Positions 25,545-34,404 of a DNA stretch of 64,000 nucleotides are shown here, piece after piece; position 1 is the first letter of the stretch; each line of letters starts with the position of its first letter. A program made the translations under genes and the position numbers. Source of the stretch: JAJDFU01 sp964641965. Lineage in GTDB: Bacteria; Bacteroidota; Bacteroidia; Chitinophagales; Saprospiraceae. Where the stretch lies: positions 62,001 to 126,000 of the forward strand of contig CAZXLD010000003.1 in NCBI GenBank assembly GCA_964641965.1, written 5' to 3'. The notes beneath the pieces were generated by a model. The model did not search any database and had not been told where the DNA came from. It saw only the letters and a list, made by a program, of their open reading frames with translations.

Positions 25545-26513
25545 TCAACAACATCCACCTCCATCATAGAAGTAGGTTGAATCGGTAAGGAGAATATCAT
25601 CCTTACCCAATGCGGCTAATGCAGCAGCTGTCTTATCACATACTGCGAGGGGTTGATTTTGCAAAAGGGTGTGCCCTTTCCCGTCATCGAAGTCGGCCTC
25701 ATCTCCAAAATAAATCGCAGCTCTCCCGGTAAAAATGCAGGGCCCGTCTTCTGGCATAGGGTCTTTGATCGCGGCTACTTCAACGCTTTCGATGAATATT
25801 AATTCCTCGGTATCATAGTGGTTGGGGCTGAGGATGCGATAGGGCCGTTTGGCGCGTACCTCTACCGTGCCGAAGCCAACGCCGGTAATCATGTCCAGGT
25901 ATTCCTGCAAAGGAAGTGAACCACTAAGACATAGGGCGCGAAGGCGCTCGTCATTTCGCAGGTTTTCTGGCATATACTGGTCACAGATCGGATCAGAAAG
26001 CACCAGGCGACCATGCGGTTTCAAGACCCGGTAAATCTCGCGAAGCGCAATTTCCAGATCCTCTTTTTCAAAAATGTTGAACAGACAGTTCTGAGCGGCT
26101 ACATCTACTGAATTATCTTCTAATGGAAGGCTCAATGCGGTACCCTTCCGAAGGTCCACAAAGTCTCGCTTAAACCAGGGGTTCAATGATTCGGCTTCAT
26201 ACAAGTTGCGATCACAAGCCTCCAGCATCTCATCCACGATATCTACGCCAATAACACCACCTGATTTACGACTGAAGTAGCTGAACTGTAAGACTTCCAT
26301 GCCACCTCCTACACCCACATAGAGTATAGTGGGGTTATTATCCAGGTCTCTCGGATTTACAGTGGTGCCGCATCCGTAGTTCATTTCCAGCATGATCTTC
26401 GGCATGTCCAGTTCCGGTAATTTCCAAATAGGAGAGGTCGTGCAACAAAGGCCAACATCTGGGGATTCGGCTGCTTTACGATAAACATCTTCAGTTACTT
26501 CCAAGTAGCTCAT
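25545..26513 (-). CDS. arsM: Arsenite S-adenosylmethionine methyltransferase ArsM (arsenosugar type)
   Basis: 322 residues. The SAM-binding motif is ILYVGVGGGMEVLQF, followed by GVIGVDIVDEML, VDVAAQNCLFNIF and a methyltransferase-11-like fold. Arsenic-binding cysteines are expected: a CC pair (C23/C24 of VGLCCTTSP), a further Cys in NYGCGTT and a C-terminal tail ending GGGCC. This arrangement suits binding of As(III) as a thiolate complex before stepwise methylation. The protein is shorter than algal and rhodopsudomonad ArsM and belongs to the form found with ArsS. Cytoplasmic. It is the second gene in the cluster. Confidence 0.9.
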   Translation of the reverse strand: MSYLEVTEDVYRKAAESPDVGLCCTTSPIWKLPELDMPKIMLEMNYGCGTTVNPRDLDNNPTILYVGVGGGMEVLQFSYFSRKSGGVIGVDIVDEMLEACDRNLYEAESLNPWFKRDFVDLRKGTALSLPLEDNSVDVAAQNCLFNIFEKEDLEIALREIYRVLKPHGRLVLSDPICDQYMPENLRNDERLRALCLSGSLPLQEYLDMITGVGFGTVEVRAKRPYRILSPNHYDTEELIFIESVEVAAIKDPMPEDGPCIFTGRAAIYFGDEADFDDGKGHTLLQNQPLAVCDKTAAALAALGKDDILLTDSTYFYDGGGCC

Positions 26514-26635
26514 GGTACGATAAATTAGTGCGGAGAACCGCCAATTGGATAATTTGGATTAGGTTGGAATTGGCCTACTTTTAGCAGGTAACTTCAAAGG
26601 ATTGAAAAGGTGCCTCAGGGTTTTGTCGAGCGTGG

Positions 26636-27337
26636 TCAACCGGCTGTTGGTGGAGCTCGAAGAGAGGGGTGGATCAGGACAATCTGCGAAGGGCCTGATG
26701 ATCCAAACGTAAAATAGTAGGCATTTTCTCCAAATAGAATCCGGAAGATGATTGCTAGGAGTATTGGTGCTTGAATCAATGCCAAGCTATCCAGGAATTG
26801 ATCTTGACTATTTGCATCGATCTGCTTTTCCAACAGAACAGCTGAATAATTAGAAGATGCGAGATGAATACGCAATTGATGAAAGAGAGAGGAACTCTGC
26901 CAAGGAAGCTTTGCCCATGTAACGGGATCAAACTGTTGATGTGATATCCCAACCAAATAGACACCACCGCTTTCATCGGGTCCAAGAACAGGCTTTCCTT
27001 TTTCCAGTGCATCTGCTGCCCCCAACAAGTGCATTTCAGTCATGCCCAAGCAGTCATTGCCTATAGCAATAACTTGCTTATAACCCTTTGCAAAAACATC
27101 CTGGATAGCATGGGCAAATCGCTCCCCAAAAGAAGTACCTCTTTGCTCCCGTCCTTGGATAACGATCGTAGGAAGACCAGTACGTCGCGCAAGAGAAATG
27201 GCTTTACGATTCACGAGTGCCGTCCCTTGAAGGTTTTTCCGGTAACCGGCACCAGCGAACCATTTTTTTAAATGGGCGTCGCTAGCTGCTTCTCGAAGAA
27301 AAACCAAAATAGCCGTACTGGAGGAGGTTGATGTCAT
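26636..27337 (-). CDS. TIGR04282-type arsenosugar biosynthesis glycosyltransferase (DUF2064)
   Basis: 233 residues, first gene of the arsenic cluster. It resembles a DUF2064 GT-A enzyme: TAILVFLREAASDAHLKKW at the start, then RTGLPTIVIQGREQ, AIGNDCLGMTEMHLLGAADAL and KPVLGPDESGGVYLVG. The last two carry the acidic DxC and DxGG positions expected in this family. The C-terminal ~40 residues are hydrophobic then polar (LAIIFRILFGENAYY, HPSLRAPPTAG) and look unlike the usual family end, so a C-terminal change or frameshift is possible. In arsenosugar operons this type is thought to add or process the sugar part. Confidence 0.8.
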   Translation of the reverse strand: MTSTSSSTAILVFLREAASDAHLKKWFAGAGYRKNLQGTALVNRKAISLARRTGLPTIVIQGREQRGTSFGERFAHAIQDVFAKGYKQVIAIGNDCLGMTEMHLLGAADALEKGKPVLGPDESGGVYLVGISHQQFDPVTWAKLPWQSSSLFHQLRIHLASSNYSAVLLEKQIDANSQDQFLDSLALIQAPILLAIIFRILFGENAYYFTFGSSGPSQIVLIHPSLRAPPTAG

Positions 27338-27497
27338 GATTGCTATGAAAAACGAATACTACGAGAATTCGTTCAGAATTGATAATGTAGCTGCATCAAG
27401 TGTCTGTATTGGGACATGCACCTAGAGCCGAAAGAAAAGAATCTGTTAAACGAAAAGGGTACTATTTCTTCTTTATTAATAGAAGGTCTTCAAAATT

Positions 27498-27644
27498 TTA
27501 GTTGAATCGGTAATAGAGTGCTCTGTTTTTGGTGATCCTCCAATAAATCAGGCGACTTTGATCATCCCAAAGGGTTGAAAATGCGTTTTCAATAGTGTTG
27601 GTATAAGGATTATCAAATGTGCTAGCCTTCCAACTTTGATTTTT
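27498..27644 (-). pseudogene. 48-codon protein-like fragment without a start codon
   Basis: Reading the minus strand from just after a TAA gives 48 codons to a TAA stop at 27498-27500. The peptide (KNQSWKASTFDNPYTNTIEN, ending RALYYRFN) has ordinary protein composition with many aromatics. There is no ATG, and the stop upstream is set by an A7 run. It may be the C-terminal remnant of a decayed gene. No family was recognised. Confidence 0.3.
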
Positions 27645-27663
27645 TTAAAAAGTGCTACTTTAG
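27635..27663 (+). promoter_or_regulatory. Candidate promoter for the SanA-like gene
   Basis: TTTG at 27635-27638, 17-bp spacer, then TACTTTAG at 27656-27663 (one mismatch to TAnnTTTG). It sits 22 bp before the ATG at 27686. Confidence 0.4.
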
Positions 27664-27685
27664 GTACTTCCCCAATTTAAGCCGA

Positions 27686-28333
27686 ATGAAAGCCAAGTCT
27701 TTCAAATTGATTAAGCTATTCTTTCTTTTCGGATTGTTGCCCCTGCTTGGCATCACTGTTCTCTCCTATATCGTAGTATCCAGTACTCAAAATAGATGTT
27801 ATGACCACGTGCAAGATATCCCAGCTAAAAAAGTGGGGCTATTGCTAGGTACCAGTAAGTATTTAGTCGATGGTCAAGTCAATCGATATTACCAATATCG
27901 AATAAATGCTGCCGTCCAATTATTCAAAGCGGGAAAGATTCAATTTATCCTGGTCAGCGGAGACAACGCTACGCTATCTTATAATGAACCCGGCACATTC
28001 CGGCAAGACCTGATTAAAGCAGGTATCCCCGATGAAAGGATTTTCCTGGATTACGCTGGATTCCGGACGCTGGACTCAGTGGTGCGTTGCAAGGAGGTCT
28101 TCCAAGAAGAGGATATTATTATTATTTCCCAACGGTTTCACAATGAACGAGCAGTATTTATTGCGTTGAACAAAGGCATTCAGGCCCACGGATTTAATGC
28201 CCAGGACGTCGGTAGACGTTCGGGTTGGCGTATTCACTTACGCGAGATTTTTGCTCGGGTAAAAACGGTATTGGATATTTATATCCTGCATACTCAACCT
28301 AAATTCCTCGGAGAAAAAATCCTAATCTCTTGA
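27686..28333 (+). CDS. SanA/YdcF-like DUF218 membrane protein
   Basis: 215 residues. A single N-terminal transmembrane anchor (about 9-32) is followed by a DUF218 domain: KKVGLLLGTSKYLVDGQVN, YYQYRINAAVQLFKAGKIQFILVSGDN, PGTFRQDLIKAGIPDERIFLDYAGFRTLDSVVR and IIISQRFHNERAVFIALNKG. E. coli SanA is linked to vancomycin exclusion and envelope integrity at high temperature. The family's biochemical role is uncertain, though the fold resembles a nucleotide- or glycan-binding Rossmann. It would face the periplasm, anchored in the inner membrane. Single gene. Confidence 0.9.
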   Translation: MKAKSFKLIKLFFLFGLLPLLGITVLSYIVVSSTQNRCYDHVQDIPAKKVGLLLGTSKYLVDGQVNRYYQYRINAAVQLFKAGKIQFILVSGDNATLSYNEPGTFRQDLIKAGIPDERIFLDYAGFRTLDSVVRCKEVFQEEDIIIISQRFHNERAVFIALNKGIQAHGFNAQDVGRRSGWRIHLREIFARVKTVLDIYILHTQPKFLGEKILIS

Positions 28334-28350
28334 ATTCGCCCTCTTCCCAG

Positions 28351-29418
28351 CTAGAACCGATAGGCAGCTGCTCTAAGAGCATTGACATCTTGAATGGGTT
28401 TGGGAGGGTTTAGGTAGCCTGCTAAAAAGTCATAAATTTTAACGCGTACCTCCTGTGCTTTCTTGGTATCCAGCCGATCAAACGCATGACCTCCTTCTAC
28501 TTCCTCGTAAATTTCATATTCAAACTCTTTCTGCTCTGCTTTAAGCGCCTTTATCAAATGCTCTACCTCCAGTACATTCACATCCGCATCATTGGTGTTG
28601 GTGTGGATCAATAAGGGTGTCTGAAGTTTATGAGCTTGCCAGGCAGGAGATCGCTTTTTGTACTCTTCTACATCTTCATAGGCAGATTTGCCAATGTGAT
28701 AATCTACCGAATAGAGTTCTCGGTATCGTTGGGTTTTGTAGCCCATGCGGGCAATCAAATCGCTAACCGGCACCCCAGCATAAGCCACTCTATAGGCTTC
28801 CGGATGTTCAAAAATATTGTGTAGGCTGATCAATCCGCCATGGCTCCATCCCAGAATACCTACTCGATTAGCATCGACAATGTCATAATTTTCAATCATG
28901 TAGTTACGCGAAGCAAATACATCCTCCACCTCTAAACCACCATAATCTATAGCCTCATAAAAGCCTCGGCCATAACCTGTACTCCCACGGTATTCAGCAG
29001 CAACTACAATATATTGTTGAGCCATCAGCTCCCGGATGATATGCGTATAGAAGGTGTTGAAGTTACTGTGTACCCCGCCATGTGGCAGTACAAGCAGAGG
29101 ATACTTTTTTGAGCCGTCAATGTCCCTGGGAATAAAAATGTACGATTTGAACCGCAAGGGATTTCCATAGCCTTGTCGGGTCTTATTGTTTTCTACCCGA
29201 TCGGGTTTAGGCGGCCCAGTAAGCTCCACCTTATCAATGAAGGCCACATCTCCCACTCGATCAAACCAAAGCAAGTCGTCGATATTTTTTTGAAGCCTGT
29301 CCAGGTCAAACTCCAGGCTGTTAATCTGATTTCGAAGTGCTTCAATTTCTGCATCTTTATCTTGTCCAAAGACAGTAAAAGCAAGAAAGAACAACAGGAT
29401 TGGTAAGGTGAATTTCAT
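28351..29418 (-). CDS. Secreted prolyl oligopeptidase-family serine hydrolase
   Basis: 355 residues. A signal peptide (about 1-18, before QDKDAE) is followed by a short coiled-coil-like segment (IEALRNQINSLEFDLDRLQ). An alpha/beta-hydrolase of the S9 type follows: PLLVLPHGGVHSNF (oxyanion region), AAEYRGSTGYGRGFYEAIDYGG, catalytic Ser in GILGWSHGG, Asp in NTNDADVNV and His in EGGHAFD. The N-terminal propeller of full S9 enzymes is absent. It probably cleaves peptides or esters in the periplasm. It lies just downstream of the epimerase/DUF1611/M20 group on the same strand, about 45 bp from the epimerase, so a peptide-utilisation operon is likely. Confidence 0.85.
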   Translation of the reverse strand: MKFTLPILLFFLAFTVFGQDKDAEIEALRNQINSLEFDLDRLQKNIDDLLWFDRVGDVAFIDKVELTGPPKPDRVENNKTRQGYGNPLRFKSYIFIPRDIDGSKKYPLLVLPHGGVHSNFNTFYTHIIRELMAQQYIVVAAEYRGSTGYGRGFYEAIDYGGLEVEDVFASRNYMIENYDIVDANRVGILGWSHGGLISLHNIFEHPEAYRVAYAGVPVSDLIARMGYKTQRYRELYSVDYHIGKSAYEDVEEYKKRSPAWQAHKLQTPLLIHTNTNDADVNVLEVEHLIKALKAEQKEFEYEIYEEVEGGHAFDRLDTKKAQEVRVKIYDFLAGYLNPPKPIQDVNALRAAAYRF

Positions 29419-29463
29419 TATTATCTATTGATGAGTTTGCCAACGATTATCCTTTGGCCAATT

Positions 29464-30549
29464 TTAAGCTGATTGTGAATCCTGGACCTTTTGAATACCC
29501 AAACCGGGTTTATCTGTTAGAAACATTAAACCATCCCGCAATTCGAAGCCTCCTTCTACCACATCCACAATTACATCCAGACTTCCATCCAGATCCAGGT
29601 ACTCGGTATGTGGAAAAGCATAGGCTGCGTGCAAGGCCGCTGATATACTGGCAGCACTTTCATCATTACACCCCCACATCAAACGATGCCCACTGTAAAA
29701 GGCAGACCGGGCCACCTGTAAGGCCGGGTATATCCCCCCCGTTTTCATGAGCTTTATATTGAAGATGCCCAAATGAGGTAGGCGCCAACCTAATTGAAAA
29801 GCATCCAACGGATTTACCAGGGATTCATCGGCAGCAATAAGATCTTGAAGCTCTTCTTCCAGCCCACCCACCTGATCGATGAAGGTAGAAGCTGGGAAGG
29901 GTTGCTCAATCATATCGAGCTTGACCTCCTTCACTTCTGTCCAAAACCGTTCTAAATCCTGCGGTTGATAGCCTTGGTTCGCATCCACCCGAATGATCAT
30001 TTCCGGCAACTGCTCATGTACTTTTCGAACGCGTTCGGCATCCTGCTCCGGATCAAGGCCCGTTTTGATTTTCAATATTCTGAAGCCCAGACTTTGGAAT
30101 TCAGTCGCATCTTGCAAGGTTTCAGCGACATCCTTGATCCCGATCGTGACCGAGGTAGGCAATCCGTCCTGTTGCTGCCCCAGAAAACGGATTAAGGGGA
30201 CTTCAAGGTATTGGGTAAAAGCATCGTAGAGCGCCACGTCTAAAGCGCATCTTGCTCCCGGACTATTGGGAAATTGAGCGCCAACCAGGCGCAATAATTG
30301 CTCGAACTGTCGGATATCCTGACCTAGTAAAAATTGAATATTTTCCTGCGTTAATGCTTCTTCGCAAGCTTCAAAAGACTCCCCCACTACCTGCTCGCTT
30401 GGATTTCCATTTCCGATTCCTGTAATCCCATTTTCCAATTCGATTTCCACAAAAACGTTCTTGACCTCGTCCACTGTTTTGAAGGCGATTGTGTATGGAC
30501 GCTTATTACCTAAATCGACGGTGTAGGACTTGATATTTGTTATGTGCAT
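29464..30549 (-). CDS. Enolase-superfamily epimerase: dipeptide epimerase or N-acetyl-D-glutamate racemase (DgcA-like)
   Basis: 361 residues. An N-terminal capping domain (IKSYTVDL..., GIGNGNPSEQV) is followed by the TIM barrel with general-base Lys pair FRILKIKTG, metal ligands RVDANQGY, MIEQPF and AADESL, and the second base region NIKLMKTGG. A C-terminal DLDGSLD motif is typical of dipeptide epimerases such as L-Ala-D/L-Glu epimerase. The neighbour upstream is a DUF1611 protein of the DgcN type. DgcA, which racemises N-acetyl-D-glutamate, is usually annotated as a dipeptide epimerase and occurs beside DgcN, so both readings are open. Cytoplasmic. Confidence 0.88.
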   Translation of the reverse strand: MHITNIKSYTVDLGNKRPYTIAFKTVDEVKNVFVEIELENGITGIGNGNPSEQVVGESFEACEEALTQENIQFLLGQDIRQFEQLLRLVGAQFPNSPGARCALDVALYDAFTQYLEVPLIRFLGQQQDGLPTSVTIGIKDVAETLQDATEFQSLGFRILKIKTGLDPEQDAERVRKVHEQLPEMIIRVDANQGYQPQDLERFWTEVKEVKLDMIEQPFPASTFIDQVGGLEEELQDLIAADESLVNPLDAFQLGWRLPHLGIFNIKLMKTGGIYPALQVARSAFYSGHRLMWGCNDESAASISAALHAAYAFPHTEYLDLDGSLDVIVDVVEGGFELRDGLMFLTDKPGLGIQKVQDSQSA

Positions 30550-30589
30550 TCGACTGTCACTTATTCAGAAGATCGTTCACTGCAAAAAG

Positions 30590-31690
30590 TCAATGGACTG
30601 GGCTGGAAATATGCCCGTATTTTCCTTTGAAGGACAGAATAGCAGTTGCTAGTTTTTCTACCCCTTCTAGAAGTGGAAATACAACAGGGAGGTTCGTTCG
30701 AGCGCTCATTTCCATCCGGTAGTTTTCTATTGCTTCGTCGTCCATCCCCTGAGAATTGATACTGAAAGCAATAACCTGGCTTCCAAGCTTTTGGATTAAT
30801 TCAGCTTCATCAAGTGGATCGGGTATCCAGGCAGGGTAATCCTCGTGGTCGTGAAACCGGGTGCGGGCTGGAATATGTTGTAAAATGACTGCGTCCATCC
30901 TTCCTGAAATTATGAATTCCGATCCACACGGCCCACTCGGATTGCGTAACGATGCCTGGCCCTCTATCAAAATGACCTCAGGTTGGGTTTCCTCCCAACA
31001 GGATACAATAGCATGCTCTATTTCGCCACTCACGAAATCGTTGGGTGTCACATCGAAGATGAAACCGTATCGAAGCCCCTGCATCCAACCTGTTTGACCG
31101 GTAAAGATCATTTCGGCCCGCCTGCCTTGACGCTTTAATTCCTCTTCTAAAAATTTGGTAGTAGTGCGTTTACCCAAGGCGCAGTCTGTTCCCAAAACAG
31201 CTACTTTCTTACAGTCCACTGCCTGGATGCGGCCCTCCCAGAAATGGAGCTCTCCTAGGGATGGAACACGTCGGATATCATGTAGGATGGCGTGATTATC
31301 AACTGCTAACTGAGCAAATTTCAAATGATCGGATAGGTTCTCGTGCAAGCCATTGACCAATCCAACTCCTGCAGACAAAACTTCTTCAATTTGTGGGTGA
31401 AAGGACTCCGGTAGTCTGCCGCCATGAAAAGCTACCCCCAAAACAACAAAGTCCGGTTTGCCTCCTGTTTTTTGGATAGCTTCCTGAAAGCTACTCACGA
31501 TTGGAATCCCTGCCGTTTTACCTTCCAATAAATCACCTGCATCCTGACCCGCAAATTTAGGATCTATAACCGCCTGAACATCGAAACGATAAGTAGAGCG
31601 GACTAGCCCATGGGCTGTTTTTGCATTAACAGAATCAAAAATACCTCCGGTGAGCACGAAGGCCTTCCCAGAAATGTGCGGGTCGATCAT
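30590..31690 (-). CDS. DUF1611 protein, DgcN-like D-glutamate N-acetyltransferase candidate
   Basis: 366 residues. The N-terminal Rossmann-like domain (DISGKAFVLTGG-type start, then PDFVVLGVAFHGGRLP) is followed by a P-loop-like domain with VAVLGTDCALGKRTTTKF, FTGQTGWMQG, VSGEIEHAI, LIEGQASLRNPSG and VILQHIPARTRFH. These mark DUF1611/DgcN. In characterised bacteria DgcN acetylates D-glutamate and DgcA then racemises the product for breakdown. It is 40 bp upstream of the epimerase gene, matching that pairing. The acetylase assignment is by family and context, not shown here. Confidence 0.82.
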   Translation of the reverse strand: MIDPHISGKAFVLTGGIFDSVNAKTAHGLVRSTYRFDVQAVIDPKFAGQDAGDLLEGKTAGIPIVSSFQEAIQKTGGKPDFVVLGVAFHGGRLPESFHPQIEEVLSAGVGLVNGLHENLSDHLKFAQLAVDNHAILHDIRRVPSLGELHFWEGRIQAVDCKKVAVLGTDCALGKRTTTKFLEEELKRQGRRAEMIFTGQTGWMQGLRYGFIFDVTPNDFVSGEIEHAIVSCWEETQPEVILIEGQASLRNPSGPCGSEFIISGRMDAVILQHIPARTRFHDHEDYPAWIPDPLDEAELIQKLGSQVIAFSINSQGMDDEAIENYRMEMSARTNLPVVFPLLEGVEKLATAILSFKGKYGHISSPVH

Positions 31691-31846
31691 TTGTTCAAAA
31701 GTAGTTACTTAAGCATTTATTATGGAGAGGCCTGGAAATGTAGGAAGGAAAGATGAAATTTCAGCAATTATACCAGATTTTATTAGGTCAAACCAATCAT
31801 CCTGAAGGACCTTATCCAAAATAACCAGGGCAATGGCATATCAACC

Positions 31847-33319
31847 CTAGCGTGCACTGTTTATGATCAGTTGCTTATAAAACCGAATTGCCGTTTTGTA
31901 ATCTTCTACCCCTATTCGCTCATCGACCCCGTGAATTCGCTTAAGGTCTTCTTGTCTCAACTTGATTGGGAAAAAACGCAATACTTGTTGGCTTAAGCGC
32001 TCATAATGGCGGGCATCAGTGGCAGCAATAACCAGAGCGGGAGCAACTACTGCTTCCGGAAAAACTTCCCGGATCGTTTTTTGAACAGTGTTAAACCCAA
32101 AGCCCGCCGTACTGGATATTTCAGATGGTTCAGAAGCAAATTCCGAATTGAAAACCGTAACATTTACCCTGGCATCCTTGATAATGGCCTCTACACTCTC
32201 CCGAGTCGTTCTTATCGTTTCTCCAGGCAGGATCCTGAAGTTGATCTTCGCTCTGGCGGATAGCGGCAAGACATTATCTTTAACCCCTCCTTCTACAATG
32301 GTAGGTGCAATAGTGGTCCGCATCATAGCATTAGAAGAGGGGCTTCTACTCAATTGAGCCTTGACCAAGCCATTCGTCAACCATCGATTTGCAAAAACAA
32401 ATTTTAAAGGGAAAGACATTTCAGGTCCCAAATAATCAAACATGGTACCCACAAGACCATCTATGGAAGCTGGTAGGGGATTTTCTTGTAACCGATAGAT
32501 GGCGGAGCTTAAGATTCCTATTGCTGTTTCTGAGGGGGGCATGGAGGAATGTCCTCCTTCTTCCAGTTTTACTTCTAATTGCAAGGTGACGTATCCTTTT
32601 TCAGCAATTCCAATTCCGGCAAAGGGTCGATCCAATCCAGGAACAGCGCCCTCTACAATGAACATTCCTTCATCCAGAATATAAGCAAATCGAATTTTCT
32701 CCTGGGAAAAGTGTTCTACTATTGCTTTCGCTCCATTGAATCCACTGATCTCCTCATCATGTCCAAAAGCAAGGTAAACAGTGCGTTCCGGTATATAGTC
32801 CTCTTTCAGCAATTGCTCCACTGCTTCTAGTATACCCAAACAAGCCCCCTTATCATCCATAGCTCCACGCCCCTTAATGAATCCTTCTTCAATTAAACCA
32901 GAGAATGGATCATTACTCCATTGGTCCAGCTGATCGCCTCCAGCAGGTACCACATCCAAATGTCCCATCAGCAGAATGGGTTCCAGCGAAGCTTTACGCC
33001 CAGACCATTGATAAATGTGGCTAAATTGATTGATCCGGGTGTGGGTTAGAAAAGAATCCACCCAGGGATAGCTTTTTTGGAGAAAGGAATCTAGTTCTAT
33101 AAATGCTGCTGTATCAATTTTACCTGTCTGTGATACGGTTGGGATCCGAATAGCTTGTCCCAATCGTTCAGGTGCATTTACGGAAACGCCGGAAAGCGGT
33201 ATAGGCTTGGCATCGATTTGCCTAGAGTTATAGGTGAATGTGTTAAACAGCCCAATGCTAATCGTCCCAATCAACAAAAATATGGCAAGAGCCAAAAGAA
33301 AGCGAAAAACGCCTTTCAT
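31847..33319 (-). CDS. Membrane-anchored M20 peptidase, PM20D1/carboxypeptidase-like
   Basis: 490 residues. An N-terminal transmembrane anchor (about 5-26) is followed by an M20 metallopeptidase: PILLMGHLDVVPA (metal His), IKGRGAMDDKGA (bridging Asp), GHDEEISGFNG (general base Glu) and FAYILDEGMF. Then come a dimerisation domain (EGGHSSMPPS) and a C-terminal HGVDERIGVEDY. The closest named pattern is PM20D1 (N-acyl amino acid hydrolase/synthase) and yeast CPS1. The active site would face outside the cytoplasm. Positioned 157 bp upstream of the DUF1611 gene on the same strand, it could supply amino acids from N-acyl or peptide substrates. Substrate unproven. Confidence 0.87.
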   Translation of the reverse strand: MKGVFRFLLALAIFLLIGTISIGLFNTFTYNSRQIDAKPIPLSGVSVNAPERLGQAIRIPTVSQTGKIDTAAFIELDSFLQKSYPWVDSFLTHTRINQFSHIYQWSGRKASLEPILLMGHLDVVPAGGDQLDQWSNDPFSGLIEEGFIKGRGAMDDKGACLGILEAVEQLLKEDYIPERTVYLAFGHDEEISGFNGAKAIVEHFSQEKIRFAYILDEGMFIVEGAVPGLDRPFAGIGIAEKGYVTLQLEVKLEEGGHSSMPPSETAIGILSSAIYRLQENPLPASIDGLVGTMFDYLGPEMSFPLKFVFANRWLTNGLVKAQLSRSPSSNAMMRTTIAPTIVEGGVKDNVLPLSARAKINFRILPGETIRTTRESVEAIIKDARVNVTVFNSEFASEPSEISSTAGFGFNTVQKTIREVFPEAVVAPALVIAATDARHYERLSQQVLRFFPIKLRQEDLKRIHGVDERIGVEDYKTAIRFYKQLIINSAR

Positions 33320-33444
33320 ACGATTTTCAAAGTTTTAAAAGTGGTTTAAGGCCATAAAGTATATGGTATGGCCCTGGATGTTAAACGCACCTTAAAATAA
33401 AGAAAATCCTATCCTCAAGAAGAGCCTTATCGATCTATCAGAGT

Positions 33445-34338
33445 TTAATGCTTGATATAGGGTTCAGGCAGGCTTTCCGCCTGCAAAAGATCAAGCAAGT
33501 ATTTTCCATAACCACTCTTGATGTATTTCTGCCCAAGCTTCTCTAATTGATCAGCATCGATAAACCCCATTTCAAAGGCAATTTCTTCAATACAACCTAT
33601 TTTAAGGCCTTGTCGACGTTCGATTACTTGAATAAATTGACCTGCCTGCATGAGTGAATCGTGTGTCCCTGTGTCTAGCCAGGCAACTCCTCTTCCCAAG
33701 ACCCCTACATGGAGTTTATCCATGGCAAGGTACTGGCGATTGACATCCGTAATCTCATATTCGCCACGAGCACTTGGCTTCAACCCTTTTGCAATTTCTA
33801 TTACTTGATTATCGTAGAAATATAATCCAGGGACGGCATACTTGGATTTTGGATAAGGAGGCTTTTCTTCTATGGAAATGGCTTTAAGTTGTTCATCAAA
33901 TTCAACAACTCCGTATCGCTCCGGGTCAGCAACCTGATAGGCAAAAACGATGCCTCCCACCGGGTTTATACTTTGTCGAAGTAATTCTGAGAGCCCAGCC
34001 CCATAAAAGATGTTGTCACCTAAAATTAAGGCCACGGAATCATTTCCGATAAATGATTCACCAAGGACAAATGCTTGAGCCAGACCATTTGGTTTTGGTT
34101 GGGGAATATATGAAAAGGAGCAACCGATCTCACTACCGTCTCCCAGCAGTTTCTCAAAGTTCGGCAGATCCTGAGGAGTAGAAATGATCAGGATTTCGCG
34201 AATGCCTGCAAGCATTAGGGTTGACAAAGGGTAATAGATCATAGGCTTGTCGTACACAGGCATAAGCTGTTTGCTTACTGCAAGTGTCAGCGGATACAGG
34301 CGAGTCCCAAGGCCGCCGGCTAAAATGATTCCTTTCAT
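33445..34338 (-). CDS. rmlA: Glucose-1-phosphate thymidylyltransferase RmlA
   Basis: 297 residues. The nucleotidyltransferase signature is at the N-terminus (KGIILAGGLGTRLYPLT), followed by VSKQLMPVYDKPMIYYPL, LILGDNIFYG, VAYQVADPERYGVVEFD-type residues, IEEKPPYPKS and WLDTGTHDSLM. Length and order match RmlA, which makes dTDP-glucose for dTDP-L-rhamnose and other deoxysugars. rmlB, rmlC and rmlD are not in the window. Cytoplasmic tetramer in known homologues. Single gene. Confidence 0.95.
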   Translation of the reverse strand: MKGIILAGGLGTRLYPLTLAVSKQLMPVYDKPMIYYPLSTLMLAGIREILIISTPQDLPNFEKLLGDGSEIGCSFSYIPQPKPNGLAQAFVLGESFIGNDSVALILGDNIFYGAGLSELLRQSINPVGGIVFAYQVADPERYGVVEFDEQLKAISIEEKPPYPKSKYAVPGLYFYDNQVIEIAKGLKPSARGEYEITDVNRQYLAMDKLHVGVLGRGVAWLDTGTHDSLMQAGQFIQVIERRQGLKIGCIEEIAFEMGFIDADQLEKLGQKYIKSGYGKYLLDLLQAESLPEPYIKH

Positions 34339-34404
34339 AAAGCAATTTGTATAGTCCTAGGTAAAGGTAAAGAGACCTAGATGATTTTGCTCGAAACTTG
34401 TCAT

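Larger units (their letters stand above)
27338..27685. other. 348-bp intergenic region with a possible gene fragment
   Basis: Between the arsenic cluster and the SanA-like gene. It holds a minus-strand 48-codon fragment at 27498-27644 and a candidate promoter at 27635-27663, both listed separately. I see no other gene and no transposon ends. The rest is AT-rich with no clear structure. Confidence 0.6.
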
